From Acinetobacter sp. A47 (GTDB lineage Bacteria > Pseudomonadota > Gammaproteobacteria > Pseudomonadales > Moraxellaceae): DNA of 64,000 nucleotides. The DNA is taken from the NCBI RefSeq assembly GCF_000805455.1, contig NZ_JSUS01000064.1:186001-250000 (forward strand), in the 5' to 3' direction. The position numbers were made by a program, and so were the translations under genes. A model generated the notes under the pieces. It ran no database searches. It was not told where the DNA came from and was given only the letters and a program-made list of their open reading frames with translations. Shown here piece by piece: positions 53,354 to 63,211 of the stretch; position 1 is the first letter of the stretch, and every line of letters starts with the position of its first letter.

Positions 53354-54547
53354 ATGCAAGATCAGGTACTACGTCGTATCTTTATCCTCGCTGGGCTCGC
53401 ATTATTGCTTTGGGTGCTCTATCTGCTGAAGCCCATCGTCATTCCTTTTGTAGGTGCTTTTTTTATTGCCTACCTGTTTAGTCCACTTGTGGATGTTCTT
53501 GTTAAAGTTAAATTGCCACGCTGGCTTGCAATCAGTATCGTGTTTATCGGCATTGGCGTGACCTTGACCATGGTGCTGTGGTTCCTGGTACCACTGATCT
53601 GGAAACAGCTTATGTATGCGCGGGACAGCATTCCGGCCGGTATACACTGGATCAATGCCACATTCCTGCCTTGGGTGTCCCATACCTTCAATGTCATGCC
53701 AATGGAAATTGATACCGAACAGATTTCAAAAGCCGTGATGGATTATATCCAGACCAATTATAGCGCTGACAGTATCCAGAGCATGGCCTTGAGAGTTGCC
53801 CAATCCGGTCTGAATTTTATCCAGCTGGGCGGGGTGGTGATCCTGATCCCGATCATTTCCTTCTATTTCCTGCTAGATTGGGAAAGAATGCTGCAAAACA
53901 TGCGTCGCCTGATTCCGCGCCGTTATGAGGCATCAACCTTAACGATCGTGAGCGAATGCCATAGCGTTTTAGGTGCTTTTGTCAAAGGCCAGTTTCTTGT
54001 CATGCTGTTACTGGGCGTGGTCTATGCAATTGGCTTGCAACTGATCGGACTGGAAGTCGGCCTGATTATCGGCATGATCGCCGGTTTGGCCAGTATCATT
54101 CCTTATCTGGGTTTCGGGGTGGGGATTATTGCAGCGATTGTGGCCACTTTATTCCAGTTTGGACTGGACTGGACACAACTGTTACTGGTGGGTGTGGTCT
54201 TCATGATTGGTCAAATGGTCGAAGGTTATATCCTGCAACCGTTCCTGTTAGGAGATAAAATCGGTCTTTCTCCGGTTGCAGTGGTTTTTGCTGTACTGGC
54301 GGGTGCCCAGCTGGGCGGATTTCTTGGAATGCTGATTGCGCTGCCGGTTGCTGCCGTGATTGTGGTGCTGCTTAAACATGCCCGTGATAATTACGAAAAA
54401 AGCCGCTTCTATGGTGCAACCACGGAAGTTGTACTGATCGAGGGTCAAACTCGGCATATAAATGTTGAATCAGATCAAGTAGAGCTTGATATTCAGGTTA
54501 AAAACTCTCAAGATACAGAGACTTCAAAACCGAATGATTTAAAGTAA
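53354..54547 (+). CDS. AI-2E family transporter (PerM-like)
   Basis: 397 residues with about eight membrane segments and a soluble, acidic C-terminal tail of 40-50 residues. LVPLIWKQLMYARDSIP, VVILIPIISFYFLLDWERML and GLASIIPYLGFGVGIIAAIV are typical of the PerM/YtqA-TqsA family. Some members export the autoinducer AI-2 or ions, but the substrate here is not determined. The position just upstream of hda is a frequent gammaproteobacterial arrangement. The 20-base gap to hda suggests one transcript. Confidence 0.9.
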   Translation: MQDQVLRRIFILAGLALLLWVLYLLKPIVIPFVGAFFIAYLFSPLVDVLVKVKLPRWLAISIVFIGIGVTLTMVLWFLVPLIWKQLMYARDSIPAGIHWINATFLPWVSHTFNVMPMEIDTEQISKAVMDYIQTNYSADSIQSMALRVAQSGLNFIQLGGVVILIPIISFYFLLDWERMLQNMRRLIPRRYEASTLTIVSECHSVLGAFVKGQFLVMLLLGVVYAIGLQLIGLEVGLIIGMIAGLASIIPYLGFGVGIIAAIVATLFQFGLDWTQLLLVGVVFMIGQMVEGYILQPFLLGDKIGLSPVAVVFAVLAGAQLGGFLGMLIALPVAAVIVVLLKHARDNYEKSRFYGATTEVVLIEGQTRHINVESDQVELDIQVKNSQDTETSKPNDLK

Positions 54548-54567
54548 TTGAGGAACATATTAACTAT

Positions 54568-55266
54568 ATGCGTCAACTACAACTGGATATAGAACCGCAA
54601 CTCGATGCCCGAATCAGTGATTTTTCGGGGCCGGGTTGGGGACCTGTGGTTGATGCAGTAAGACAGTTACACGCCGGCTTGGTCAGCCGCTTCTACGTGT
54701 ATGGTGGGGCTGGTACTGGCAAGAGTCATCTGCTTTCAGCAATTTGTGATTCCTATCTGGAGTTAGGCCGTCCTGCCATCAAGGTGTCCTTGTTAGAATT
54801 ACTCGATGCGCCGATTGAAGCGATTACTTCGCTGGAGTTTTATGACCTGGTTGCCCTGGACGATATTGACGCGATTAGTGGCGTACCGCATTGGCAAAAA
54901 GCAGTTTTCCATTTGATGAATAACCATGAAGGACAACTGGTTTTTTCATCCCGGGTTGCACCGATCGAATTGAAACTGGAACTACCTGATCTTCAGTCCA
55001 GACTGACCCAGGCAGTGAGTGTAAAAGTCCCGAATGGCAGTTCCTACACAGATCGTCAGGCTCTGCTGCAATCGGTAATGACCCGTCGCGGTATCCATTT
55101 TGACCAGCAGATCGTCGACTATCTATTAAGCAATGGTCCGCATCAGGCGTCAATCTTATTACAGACCCTGGCGCAACTTGAAAAAATGCTGAAAGGTGAA
55201 AAAACCAAGCTTTCCAATAATACACTGAAGCAAATTTATGCGCTGATTGATGAATATCGTCAATAG
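54568..55266 (+). CDS. hda: DnaA regulatory inactivator Hda
   Basis: 232 residues. A single AAA+ domain homologous to DnaA domain III. With the beta clamp it stimulates ATP hydrolysis on DnaA, so that replication does not restart too early. The N-terminus MRQLQLDI carries the clamp-binding Q-L-x-L motif. Walker A is GGAGTGKSH (about 46-54), Walker B LVALDDID (about 95-102) and an arginine-finger region SRVAPIEL follows. It lacks the DNA-binding domain IV of DnaA. Length is normal. Confidence 0.93.
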   Translation: MRQLQLDIEPQLDARISDFSGPGWGPVVDAVRQLHAGLVSRFYVYGGAGTGKSHLLSAICDSYLELGRPAIKVSLLELLDAPIEAITSLEFYDLVALDDIDAISGVPHWQKAVFHLMNNHEGQLVFSSRVAPIELKLELPDLQSRLTQAVSVKVPNGSSYTDRQALLQSVMTRRGIHFDQQIVDYLLSNGPHQASILLQTLAQLEKMLKGEKTKLSNNTLKQIYALIDEYRQ

Positions 55267-55381
55267 TATAAAATTTCTTGAGTAATTTTGAGAGCTATGA
55301 CAAAGTACGCACAAAGGAATGTGGTTGCAAACACCGAGTTTGTAAAACTAAAAAAAATGAAAAATATAGAAGGAGATGGGT

Positions 55382-57250
55382 ATGCTCAAACGGACGCTTG
55401 CCTGCGCTTTATTTGCGATTACCGGACATGTGTATGCTGCGGATATTCAAGTCACAACACTGGTTGATGAAGACAAGGATGATACCGTTTGTTCATTAAG
55501 GGAAGCTGTTGAGTTTTTAAATAAAAGAAGCCAGAAAGAATTTGAAAATGGCTATCATGGATGTGGTAATAAAGACTCAAGTAGCACCATCGTCCTGCAA
55601 AGAGATAAAGAATACACCTTAAATTCAGCCCTTCATATTAAGGCCGCGGCCTCGATCATTACTGCTGCAAGCGGTGATTTTAATGATAGCCAGAAAGGCA
55701 TGCATAACGCGACCATTAGCATGGCCGGTAATGACCGTTTATTTGTCATTGATGATGGCAGTGTAGAAAATACCTTAATCCCGGTTTATTTGATTGAATT
55801 AAATTTAAAAGGTTCCACTCATAAAATGAGTGATGGTGGCCTGATTCTGAATCGTGAAGCATTAGGCATCCAGTACTCGCGCTTGACTGGAGGCAATGCG
55901 TCCAGAGGAGGAGCGATTTATAATGCCGGTATTTTGACAGATGAGCAAAAGACTGCCGGGATATTAAATATTAGTAATAGCCTGTTGCAAGGAAATAAAG
56001 CCGATCAAGGCGCGGTGGTCTACAGTGAAATGCCCTTATATCTGATTACGCAATCTGTGATCCGTGATAATGAAGGTGTAAAAGGCGAAAGCGGTGCCAT
56101 ACTGTATTCACAAACAGGCTTTACCGATAAAACCACGACCGGAGCGATCAGTTCCCGTATTTCCGGCTTGCGTAATACAACAATTTTCCATAATAAAGGT
56201 GGCTATGTTGCGAATATTCGTGAAGGAATGCTGCTAAATAATGTCACGATTCTGAAGAATGCTGCAGGATTGTATCTGCAAGCCCCGAAAATAACGACAA
56301 CAACATCCGAAAATGGTGAAACTACAACCAGCAAGAGTCCGAGTGCTTATATTTCTAATAGCATCATTGTGGCAAATGAAGCAAATAACTGCGCCAGTTC
56401 GGCTGATGATGAAGCTGTGATACAAAGTAACCTGATCACTCCTGAATGTAATCGCAACGCCCCTAATGAAAGACCAAATTTCTTCATTGGCAATACTCAG
56501 CTCATTGCTGGCGGAAGTAATGATGAGGGCGAGTGTGCTGCCCCGCCTGCAGATGGACTTTTGTGTCCATACTATACGCCTAAAGATCAGATGCTAGGTT
56601 ACTTCAAACCGCGCTTATTAATGTCTTATACCAGACTTTCAGATTCTTTGATTGTCAATAAAGGGCGAATTTATAGTGATGGCTCGACCGCAGGACTGGC
56701 AAGTTGTGAAGGCGCTGATCAGCGTGGCAAAAACCGGAGTGGTTATGATGAGCTATGTGATCTGGGGGCGATCGAACTTGTCGTCAATCGTGCTGATATT
56801 CCTGTTGCCGGACAGGATATTTTATATGGTCAGGTAGCCAAGTTCAGTATTGCCGACAGTTTACTGGATGGTGAATTGCTTGACCCTGCCTCATGTGAAA
56901 AAGTACTGGGCAAACGTGCCGATAATCAGCCTTGGCAACCGGGCTGCTTGGATATCCAGCAAACGCAAACCCCGTCAAAAGGCAAGTTGACGATCGATCA
57001 GGCTGGAAACATTACTTATGTGCCAAATGGAAATTGGCATGGGGCAGATAAATTTAATATGCGGATTATGACCACAACAACCCGTTTTAATGATGTCTCG
57101 AATTATTACATTACCATTCCAACCACAATTGTTCAGGACCCACCAGATAATTTTAAAAGTAAAACAGTCAATGTAGGTGGGGGAAGTTTTGGAATGGGGG
57201 CAATCCTTGCGCTATTCGGACTTATTGGATTACGTCGCTTTAAATCATAA
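55382..57250 (+). CDS. rbtA: CSLREA/GlyGly-CTERM surface protein (rhombotarget A-like)
   Basis: About 622 residues. A signal peptide (LACALFAITGHVYA) is followed by the CSLREA domain (VTTLVDEDKDDTVCSLREAV). A long right-handed beta-helix-like region rich in SNSxIxxN repeats runs to about 470, then a beta domain. The C-terminus has GGGSFGMG, a hydrophobic segment AILALFGLIGL and RRFKS: a GlyGly-CTERM signal, recognised by the rhomboid protease rhombosortase, which cleaves it for surface display. The rhombosortase gene is not in the window. AAGGAG at ideal spacing fixes the ATG at 55382. A paralogue follows 14 bases later. Confidence 0.8.
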   Translation: MLKRTLACALFAITGHVYAADIQVTTLVDEDKDDTVCSLREAVEFLNKRSQKEFENGYHGCGNKDSSSTIVLQRDKEYTLNSALHIKAAASIITAASGDFNDSQKGMHNATISMAGNDRLFVIDDGSVENTLIPVYLIELNLKGSTHKMSDGGLILNREALGIQYSRLTGGNASRGGAIYNAGILTDEQKTAGILNISNSLLQGNKADQGAVVYSEMPLYLITQSVIRDNEGVKGESGAILYSQTGFTDKTTTGAISSRISGLRNTTIFHNKGGYVANIREGMLLNNVTILKNAAGLYLQAPKITTTTSENGETTTSKSPSAYISNSIIVANEANNCASSADDEAVIQSNLITPECNRNAPNERPNFFIGNTQLIAGGSNDEGECAAPPADGLLCPYYTPKDQMLGYFKPRLLMSYTRLSDSLIVNKGRIYSDGSTAGLASCEGADQRGKNRSGYDELCDLGAIELVVNRADIPVAGQDILYGQVAKFSIADSLLDGELLDPASCEKVLGKRADNQPWQPGCLDIQQTQTPSKGKLTIDQAGNITYVPNGNWHGADKFNMRIMTTTTRFNDVSNYYITIPTTIVQDPPDNFKSKTVNVGGGSFGMGAILALFGLIGLRRFKS

Positions 57251-57264
57251 TCAGGGATGACGAG

Positions 57265-59703
57265 ATGAAAAATTATAAAAAAACCTTGCTGGCTACGATG
57301 GTGCTTGCAACTATGCCGCTTTTTGCCGCGACCAGCAGTGCCCCAATCAAAGTCACAACATTTGCAGATGAAGATGGTGAAAATAGTAATGCCTGTTCAT
57401 TACGGGAGGCACTTAAAACAGCTGCAGAAAGAAAGCCCTACGGTGGCTGTCAGGTAACAGATACTTCTCCGGCAACCCTGAAATCGATTCAATTGGAAGC
57501 CGGTACCTATACCCTTGACCGAGAATTAACACCTACGGTTGATGTTGTGATCTCGGGTAAAAGCCCTGTTGACTGGGAAAAGCGAAATGTCATTAACAAT
57601 GATTATCCTGCGCAGACTGCACTCCAGACAACGATAGATGCAAAAAATTCCGGCCGTATTTTCAATACGACCGGCAATAACAGTGCGCTTAGCCTGAATG
57701 ATGTTGTTTTAAGCAATGCCAGTAGCTCTGATCGAGGGGGAGCAATCTATGCGGGAGGCAATGTTAGCTTAAATAATACACATATTATAAATGCCCGGGC
57801 AGCAGTGGGTGGTGGGGCTATATTTCTGGCTGGCCCGTCTTCTTCGTTAAGTATTACTGGTAGCTTATTGAAAAATAACAAAGCGCCTTTGGGTAGCTTG
57901 CTGGCAATGAGCTGTATCAATGACAACGTATATTCTAAAAGGAATATCGAGATTATCAGAAGCGCACTGATTGCCAATGGTGCAGAAAACTCTGGCAGTA
58001 TGCTGGATTTTTGTGGTGAGCCGACAGTATCTCTGAACACGAACACGATTGCTCAAAATAGCGCGAATTTGACAAATGGAAGCCTGATTAAATTTACAGG
58101 TGATACTCAAGCAGGAAGTGCACCTGCCAATAGCTCCAGTATTCTAAGCAACGCCAGTTCTATCAGCTTGCTCAGTAATACCATTGTTGAGAATAATGCT
58201 TACTCGGCTTTTCTATACGATAAACTGGGGCTTAAAACTTTAAGTTTTAATGTGCTTGCCTACAATAATAGTGGCTACTCTTGCCGTTATTTATTGGGTG
58301 ATGTCACTGACCAGAAAGATGTAAATATTGTTCCTTTGTATAACGCACTTTCTTTAACAGGCAATAGTAAATGTGACCTGCCTGCACAGGTGTTACCAGA
58401 GAAGCATAGCAATATTGATGTTGGTAATATCAGTATCCGGACATTGTTAACTCCATTGCAGCCTGCAACCGAATTTAGTCAATATTTGCCTTTGTACTAT
58501 CCTGTAAACAATAGAACCGCAACGGACCTGGTCGATACCGGAGTGACCGGCTGTAGCACTACAGATCAAAGAGATATAGCGCGTATTACAGATGGAACGT
58601 TGTATTATGAGCCAGAAACACGCAATACCTGTGATATCGGCTCGGTTGAGCTGATGAAGCTTACCGCGGGAGATATTACAGATATCTCGAATATCTCACT
58701 GACGACACTACTTGGAAATTATAAGAATCAGTTAGATTTCTTTAATGATCTGGTCAAGCAGCCAAACAATCCTGATTTCTTAACCTATTACAAGGTACGT
58801 GCCCAAGAATATAAAAAATTATATGACACAACCAAGGCAAATCTAAAATATCGAGCGATTTATATCGATCTGAAGAAGTATCAGTTACCTTTGCCGCAAG
58901 AAATTGAACAGAATGATGGAAGTCATAAATTGCAGTTCTTTAATAAAGAGAACTATAACGTGATTACGGAACCATTAGGGATTGGGCAAATCAGTGATGA
59001 TGTAGCAAATATTAATACGAATGATAAAAAGAACCTGGTCTGTACGTGGAATGAAGATCTGGAACAAATTATTTTTTACCGTAAAGACGACAGTATCACT
59101 CAGGCTGGTGATAAGGTTTTCTGTAAATACACAGTTCAATCCAAAGCTGACCCATCGATTAAGTCTTCTGGACTGATTCGTGCAGCATTTGTCAATATTG
59201 CTCCGGAAGCAAAAGATACTTCAGTGACATTGAAATATCAGAAAAAGGAAAAAGTCGCCCTTAATCTTCTAAGCTTTGCCAATGATTATGGCGATATGGG
59301 AGAAGGGGGAACAGGGCCTGAGAGTAATCCTGCCAAGTCCCAGTTCTGGAAAAATGCAGAAGGGGTTGAGTTGCCGATCCGTCTGTCCAATGTTCCAAGC
59401 AGTAATATTAGTGTGACCGCTGACCGTCAGGGGGCTTGTCCTGAACCGGATCAACAGCAAATCTGTTATGGTGGCAACATTTATGTTCAGGAAGTCAATA
59501 TCTTTAACCCGTTCAACTATTCTTTTAATTATCAGGTTTATGATGCAGAAGGCCTAATTTCAAATACGGCAACGGTCAAGATCATCAGTACAGGTACGAC
59601 CTCCGATGACACTCGTAAAGCTGGTGGAGGGGGAGGTAGCTCAAACCTATTCTCGTTACTGGGTTTATTGGGCTTATTGGCGTATCGCCGTTTTAAAAAG
59701 TAA
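57265..59703 (+). CDS. Second CSLREA/GlyGly-CTERM surface protein
   Basis: 812 residues, the larger sister of the preceding gene. A signal peptide (LLATMVLATMPLFA) and the CSLREA domain (VTTFADEDGENSNACSLREA) are followed by a parallel beta-helix with repeated NTxI/SSxxSLLSNT-like turns (about 130-330). A second half from about 400 on has no recognised domain. The end GGGGGSSNLFSLLGLLGLL with YRRFKK is a clean GlyGly-CTERM signal. It is likely cotranscribed with rbtA, as only 14 bases separate them. Both may be adhesins or envelope-associated proteins. No function is certain. Confidence 0.8.
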   Translation: MKNYKKTLLATMVLATMPLFAATSSAPIKVTTFADEDGENSNACSLREALKTAAERKPYGGCQVTDTSPATLKSIQLEAGTYTLDRELTPTVDVVISGKSPVDWEKRNVINNDYPAQTALQTTIDAKNSGRIFNTTGNNSALSLNDVVLSNASSSDRGGAIYAGGNVSLNNTHIINARAAVGGGAIFLAGPSSSLSITGSLLKNNKAPLGSLLAMSCINDNVYSKRNIEIIRSALIANGAENSGSMLDFCGEPTVSLNTNTIAQNSANLTNGSLIKFTGDTQAGSAPANSSSILSNASSISLLSNTIVENNAYSAFLYDKLGLKTLSFNVLAYNNSGYSCRYLLGDVTDQKDVNIVPLYNALSLTGNSKCDLPAQVLPEKHSNIDVGNISIRTLLTPLQPATEFSQYLPLYYPVNNRTATDLVDTGVTGCSTTDQRDIARITDGTLYYEPETRNTCDIGSVELMKLTAGDITDISNISLTTLLGNYKNQLDFFNDLVKQPNNPDFLTYYKVRAQEYKKLYDTTKANLKYRAIYIDLKKYQLPLPQEIEQNDGSHKLQFFNKENYNVITEPLGIGQISDDVANINTNDKKNLVCTWNEDLEQIIFYRKDDSITQAGDKVFCKYTVQSKADPSIKSSGLIRAAFVNIAPEAKDTSVTLKYQKKEKVALNLLSFANDYGDMGEGGTGPESNPAKSQFWKNAEGVELPIRLSNVPSSNISVTADRQGACPEPDQQQICYGGNIYVQEVNIFNPFNYSFNYQVYDAEGLISNTATVKIISTGTTSDDTRKAGGGGGSSNLFSLLGLLGLLAYRRFKK

Positions 59704-59715
59704 ATACCGAAATAT

Positions 59716-59745
59716 AAATAGCGCCGGACTGGCGCTATTTTTTTT
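59716..59745 (+). terminator. Terminator after the rhombotarget pair
   Basis: AAATAGCGCC-GGACT-GGCGCTATTT followed by a T-run. It also faces the end of the sigma factor operon. Confidence 0.93.
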
Positions 59746-59762
59746 ATATTCAAATAAAAAAA

Positions 59763-60152
59763 TCAGTGTTCAGCATATTTGCTTAGGTATTCTTCCCGAA
59801 TCGTTACGCGTTCTTCTGTATTGGCATGTTGCATGCGTTTGCGTAAGGTATTACGTTCCTGAGTACTCATCTTTTGCCATACATCACGCATTTTTTGTTT
59901 TTCATCTTCGGGCAGCTGGGTAAACCACTCCATTCTCTGCTGGAGTTGCGAGCTTTGTGTCGTCGGAATTTCCTTTAAAGACTGATAGCGTTGAATTAAA
60001 ACGCGCTGTTCTTCTGGTGTTAAATCATCCCATGCTTCTTCAGTTGTTGGCTTATTCGGTTTGGAAAAAATCCAGAAACGTTCAGAACCGGCAAAACTTG
60101 TTTGCAATAAGCCAAGGGTACACACAACAAGTGCTAATTTTTTAGCTGCCAT
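59763..60152 (-). CDS. DUF3106 domain protein, exported
   Basis: About 129 residues. A signal peptide (KLALVVCTLGLLQTSFA) is followed by helical repeats of the type LTPEEQRVLIQRYQSL, LPEDEKQKMRDVWQKM, and STQERNTLRKRMQ: three similar units of about 25-30 residues. This matches DUF3106, typically found near ECF sigma factors. Its start lies inside the end of the preceding gene (11-base overlap), so it is translated with it. It may be the periplasmic partner of the system, as CpxP-like repeats are in others, which is inference only. Confidence 0.78.
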   Translation of the reverse strand: MAAKKLALVVCTLGLLQTSFAGSERFWIFSKPNKPTTEEAWDDLTPEEQRVLIQRYQSLKEIPTTQSSQLQQRMEWFTQLPEDEKQKMRDVWQKMSTQERNTLRKRMQHANTEERVTIREEYLSKYAEH

Positions 60153-60465
60153 GTGGAACTTTATCCTCACCTAAAACCAATAACATTTCCATATCCTCAA
60201 CCATTTGCGGGGAAAGCTTTGGATTGACCACCACCTGATTTTGCTGCTTGTCGACCAGCTGGAGTGAGCTAGGCAATACAACAATGCCCATAATGGCTGC
60301 TGCTACAGCAAAACCGGTCATTTTCCAGATACTGTAATAAGAGGTAGGTTTCTTTTGAACCGTATCTAGAACATGATTCATCACCCGCATTTTATTGTGG
60401 TGTTGCTCTTTTGCAAGTTGATCAAGTCTGGAAGTCACTTGTTTAGCGAACTCATCTCTTTTCAT
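60142..60465 (-). CDS. Small single-span protein, possible anti-sigma factor
   Basis: 107 residues. A cytoplasmic charged N-terminus (MKRDEFAKQVTSRLDQLAKE) is followed by one membrane segment (WKMTGFAVAAAIMGIVVLPS, about 48-67) and a short periplasmic tail. That is the topology of an anti-sigma factor. It overlaps the sigma factor gene by 14 bases and the DUF3106 gene by 11. It lacks a recognisable zinc anti-sigma (HxxxCxxC) motif, so the role is inferred from context. It may resemble DUF3619 proteins. Confidence 0.6.
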   Translation of the reverse strand: MKRDEFAKQVTSRLDQLAKEQHHNKMRVMNHVLDTVQKKPTSYYSIWKMTGFAVAAAIMGIVVLPSSLQLVDKQQNQVVVNPKLSPQMVEDMEMLLVLGEDKVPHGS

Positions 60466-61090
60466 CTGATGATCCTCCCGTATGTGGATTTAAGTGCTCT
60501 AAGGCAATTCTGAGTCCCTGAATTGCACGGTGATAATGTGTTTTGACACTACCTTCACTACAATCCATAATTTGCGCTGTCGTCATCGTATCAAAACCTT
60601 CCCAGGCCCTTAACATGAACGCTTGTTGTTGACGCACAGGTAATTGATTGATTGCAGCCTGAATTTCTTCCATTGTGACTTCCTGGTCAAGGAACTCAAA
60701 CGGATTTGGAGTAGATTCATCTACAACATCAATAATTTCCTCGTCATCATCTAAACTGATCTTTTTAAATAATGAGAATGGGCTTGCCCGACGGGCTTCC
60801 TTTCTTCTCCAGTCCTGGAGCTTATTGTTCAATATGGTATAGAACAGGGGATACCACTCATCGGTACTTTTGTCTGCATAGGATTTATGCAATGAGATAA
60901 AGGCTTCCTGAACCAGATCCATTGCAATGCCTTGTTGCCCCTGTGTTGCACTTTCCATCATCACAAGCGCACGACCAGTCACGTCTTGCATAAAAAAACG
61001 CAGACGTTGTTCAACTGTACTGCGGTCAGTACCGTTTTCTGTTCGAGCCTGTTTAGGTGCTAAATCCATAGAGATGGAAAATCCTGTCAT
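60452..61090 (-). CDS. ECF-type RNA polymerase sigma factor
   Basis: 212 residues. Region 2 is MDLVQEAFISLHKSYADKST with WYPLFYTILNNKLQDWRRKE, which contacts the -10 element. Region 4 is INQLPVRQQQAFMLRAWEGF followed by TTAQIMDCSEGSVKTHYHRA, the -35-binding helix-turn-helix. The acidic linker LDDDEEIIDVVDES is longer than usual. GGTGGG at 6 bases from the ATG supports the start. The operon, sigma factor then membrane protein then DUF3106, is the usual layout of a self-contained extracytoplasmic stress system. Signal and targets are unknown. Confidence 0.9.
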   Translation of the reverse strand: MTGFSISMDLAPKQARTENGTDRSTVEQRLRFFMQDVTGRALVMMESATQGQQGIAMDLVQEAFISLHKSYADKSTDEWYPLFYTILNNKLQDWRRKEARRASPFSLFKKISLDDDEEIIDVVDESTPNPFEFLDQEVTMEEIQAAINQLPVRQQQAFMLRAWEGFDTMTTAQIMDCSEGSVKTHYHRAIQGLRIALEHLNPHTGGSSDEKR

Positions 61091-61226
61091 GGATACCCAC
61101 CATTATTTCAATTCATTAGTCATATAACGTTGAAAATGGTGAGTGCGTTGACAACTTAAGCAATTATTTTTAGTAGTGTAATTGATTTTCCCAGTAAAAA
61201 AATCGTATTTAAAATAAAATAACGTT

Positions 61227-62003
61227 TTACTGACGTTGGCGCACCATTTCAAAAAAGCAGATCGAGCCTGCAATGGCTACATTCAGGGATTCCTGACCAC
61301 CGGGTTGCGGAATGGTCACAGCCTGTGCATGTTCCAGCGCATAATCACTCGCACCCTGACCTTCATTCCCCAGAATCCATACGCATGCTTGGGTCAGGTC
61401 TTTACTATATAAGCTGGTTGAGCGGTGTGAACTGGTAACGAATACGGGAATCTGGAATTTGGGAAGAACATCGCTGAGCTGAAAGTTTTCAAAACAGGTC
61501 AGGCTAAAGTGTGCACCCATACCTGCGCGTAACACGCGTGGAGACCATAATGATGCCGAGCCCTGGGTACAAATGATCTGTTTAATATTTGCTGCAGCGG
61601 CAGAACGTAGCAAGGTACCGACGTTTCCTGGATCTTGCACATTTTCAAGAATCAGGGTGTCAGCCTGATAGTCTATTGTGACTGCGCTTTTTGGGAGGTC
61701 AATAATGGCCAAACAAGGCAGGGTCGTGCCCAAAGTACTTAAATCTTTATAGAGCACTTCGCTAATGACAAAAATATGTCCTTGGTGCAATTCAGTGATT
61801 TGTTGCAATTCAGGATGATTAAGCGCCTGTTCGGTGGTAAAGAGCGAAAAGATTTTTTTCTGCTGCTGTAACCAGGCCAGACAAAGATGGGTACCTTCCA
61901 GAACCGTTTGCTGATGTTTTTTTCGGGCGCTGTTCAGCTCGATCAGCCCACGCAAATGTTTAATCTTTGCATTGTCTTTTGATTCTAGAAAAATAACGGC
62001 CAT
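61227..62003 (-). CDS. TrmH/SpoU family RNA methyltransferase
   Basis: About 258 residues. A SPOUT-class enzyme that 2'-O-methylates ribose in tRNA or rRNA. An N-terminal RNA-binding region (KIKHLRGLIELNSARKKHQQ) is followed by motif 1, NVQDPGNVGTLLRSAAAA (about 122-139), motif 2, ILGNEGQGASDYAL, and motif 3, IPQPGGQESLNVAIAGSICF, which form the knotted AdoMet site. The substrate RNA is not clear. ATG 62003 is preferred to an in-frame TTG five codons upstream. Confidence 0.93.
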   Translation of the reverse strand: MAVIFLESKDNAKIKHLRGLIELNSARKKHQQTVLEGTHLCLAWLQQQKKIFSLFTTEQALNHPELQQITELHQGHIFVISEVLYKDLSTLGTTLPCLAIIDLPKSAVTIDYQADTLILENVQDPGNVGTLLRSAAAANIKQIICTQGSASLWSPRVLRAGMGAHFSLTCFENFQLSDVLPKFQIPVFVTSSHRSTSLYSKDLTQACVWILGNEGQGASDYALEHAQAVTIPQPGGQESLNVAIAGSICFFEMVRQRQ

Positions 62004-62063
62004 AAGATAAACATCCAAAAGGGCATTATAAATTTATGATAATGCCCTGATTATAAAAATTAA

Positions 62064-63035
62064 TTAGTGATAGCTGGTCACGCGTTCAACTTCATTTTTT
62101 GAACCGATAATCACAGGAACACGTTGATGCAGTTCAGTCGGCTGGATCTCGAGAATACGGACACGACCTGTTGTCGACGCACCGCCGGCCTGTTCAATCA
62201 GCATGCTCATCGGATTCGCTTCATACATCAGGCGTAAACGACCTGCTTTTTTAGGGTCTTTCAAGTCATATGGATAAAGGAAGATACCGCCACGGCATAA
62301 GATACGGTGAATGTCACCCACCATACATGCCACCCAGCGCATATTGAAGTCTTTTTCACGGACTGAAGTTTTACCCGCAAGTAACTCATCAATATAACGT
62401 TTTACCGGATTTTCCCAATGACGCTGGTTGGATGCATTGATGGCAAATTCTTGAGTATCGGCTGAAACCTGAACTTTTTCAGATGTTAACAAGAAGCTTT
62501 GTGATGTCGGGTCAAAGGTAAAGAACGCTACACCTGCGCCTACTGTCAGAGCCAACATGGTAGAAGGGCCATAAAGTACATAACCCGCAGCAACCTGCTC
62601 TGTACCTGCCTGCATAAAATCAGCCGCCTGAGTGATGGCATTTTTTGCTGGAAGGATAGAGAAAATAGTACCTACACACATATTGATGTCGATATTGCTT
62701 GAACCGTCTAACGGGTCAAATAACACCAGATATTTGCCATTTTCCTGAGCTGGTGTAAAGTCATCCAGTTCTTCTGAAGCCAAGCCGCCTACTTGCGGAT
62801 GTACTTTTAAGGCATCAATCAGGTAGTCGTTAGAAATGACATCTAGTTTTTTTTGTGTTTCACCCTGAACATTTTCGTTGCCAGCGCTGCCCAAAATACC
62901 GGCTAAAGCACCTTTTTGTAAGGCTTGATCAATGGTCTGGCAAGTGGCTGCAATTGTTTCGATGACTTGTGCCAGCTCTGGAGTCAAATTCCCATTTTGT
63001 TGTTCTAGGTATTGGGTCAAAGTAAGGTTTGACAT
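62064..63035 (-). CDS. fbp: Fructose-1,6-bisphosphatase class I
   Basis: 323 residues. The gluconeogenic phosphatase producing fructose 6-phosphate. Metal site and signature are complete: SEELDDF (88-94), and [20 protein letters not shown] (106-125) with Asp107 and Asp110. A substrate-binding Tyr/Arg region is in RRHW-like [17 protein letters not shown] and the C-terminal [20 protein letters not shown]. Length is normal for the family. Single gene. Gluconeogenesis is expected in Acinetobacter, which usually lacks a full glycolytic route. Confidence 0.97.
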   Translation of the reverse strand: MSNLTLTQYLEQQNGNLTPELAQVIETIAATCQTIDQALQKGALAGILGSAGNENVQGETQKKLDVISNDYLIDALKVHPQVGGLASEELDDFTPAQENGKYLVLFDPLDGSSNIDINMCVGTIFSILPAKNAITQAADFMQAGTEQVAAGYVLYGPSTMLALTVGAGVAFFTFDPTSQSFLLTSEKVQVSADTQEFAINASNQRHWENPVKRYIDELLAGKTSVREKDFNMRWVACMVGDIHRILCRGGIFLYPYDLKDPKKAGRLRLMYEANPMSMLIEQAGGASTTGRVRILEIQPTELHQRVPVIIGSKNEVERVTSYH

Positions 63036-63211
63036 ATTGAATAGCTCCGCTTTAGCCGTGTCAAAAATTGATAAAAAAGAATGTGGCTATTCTAGATGAG
63101 ATCGCCTGAAAATAAAAATTATCTTACTTTATTTATGTTGCTTTTATGATTACAACTGCATCATTACATGATATGTTGGGTGGATACTAGACAGGATGTT
63201 TGGAGATGAAG

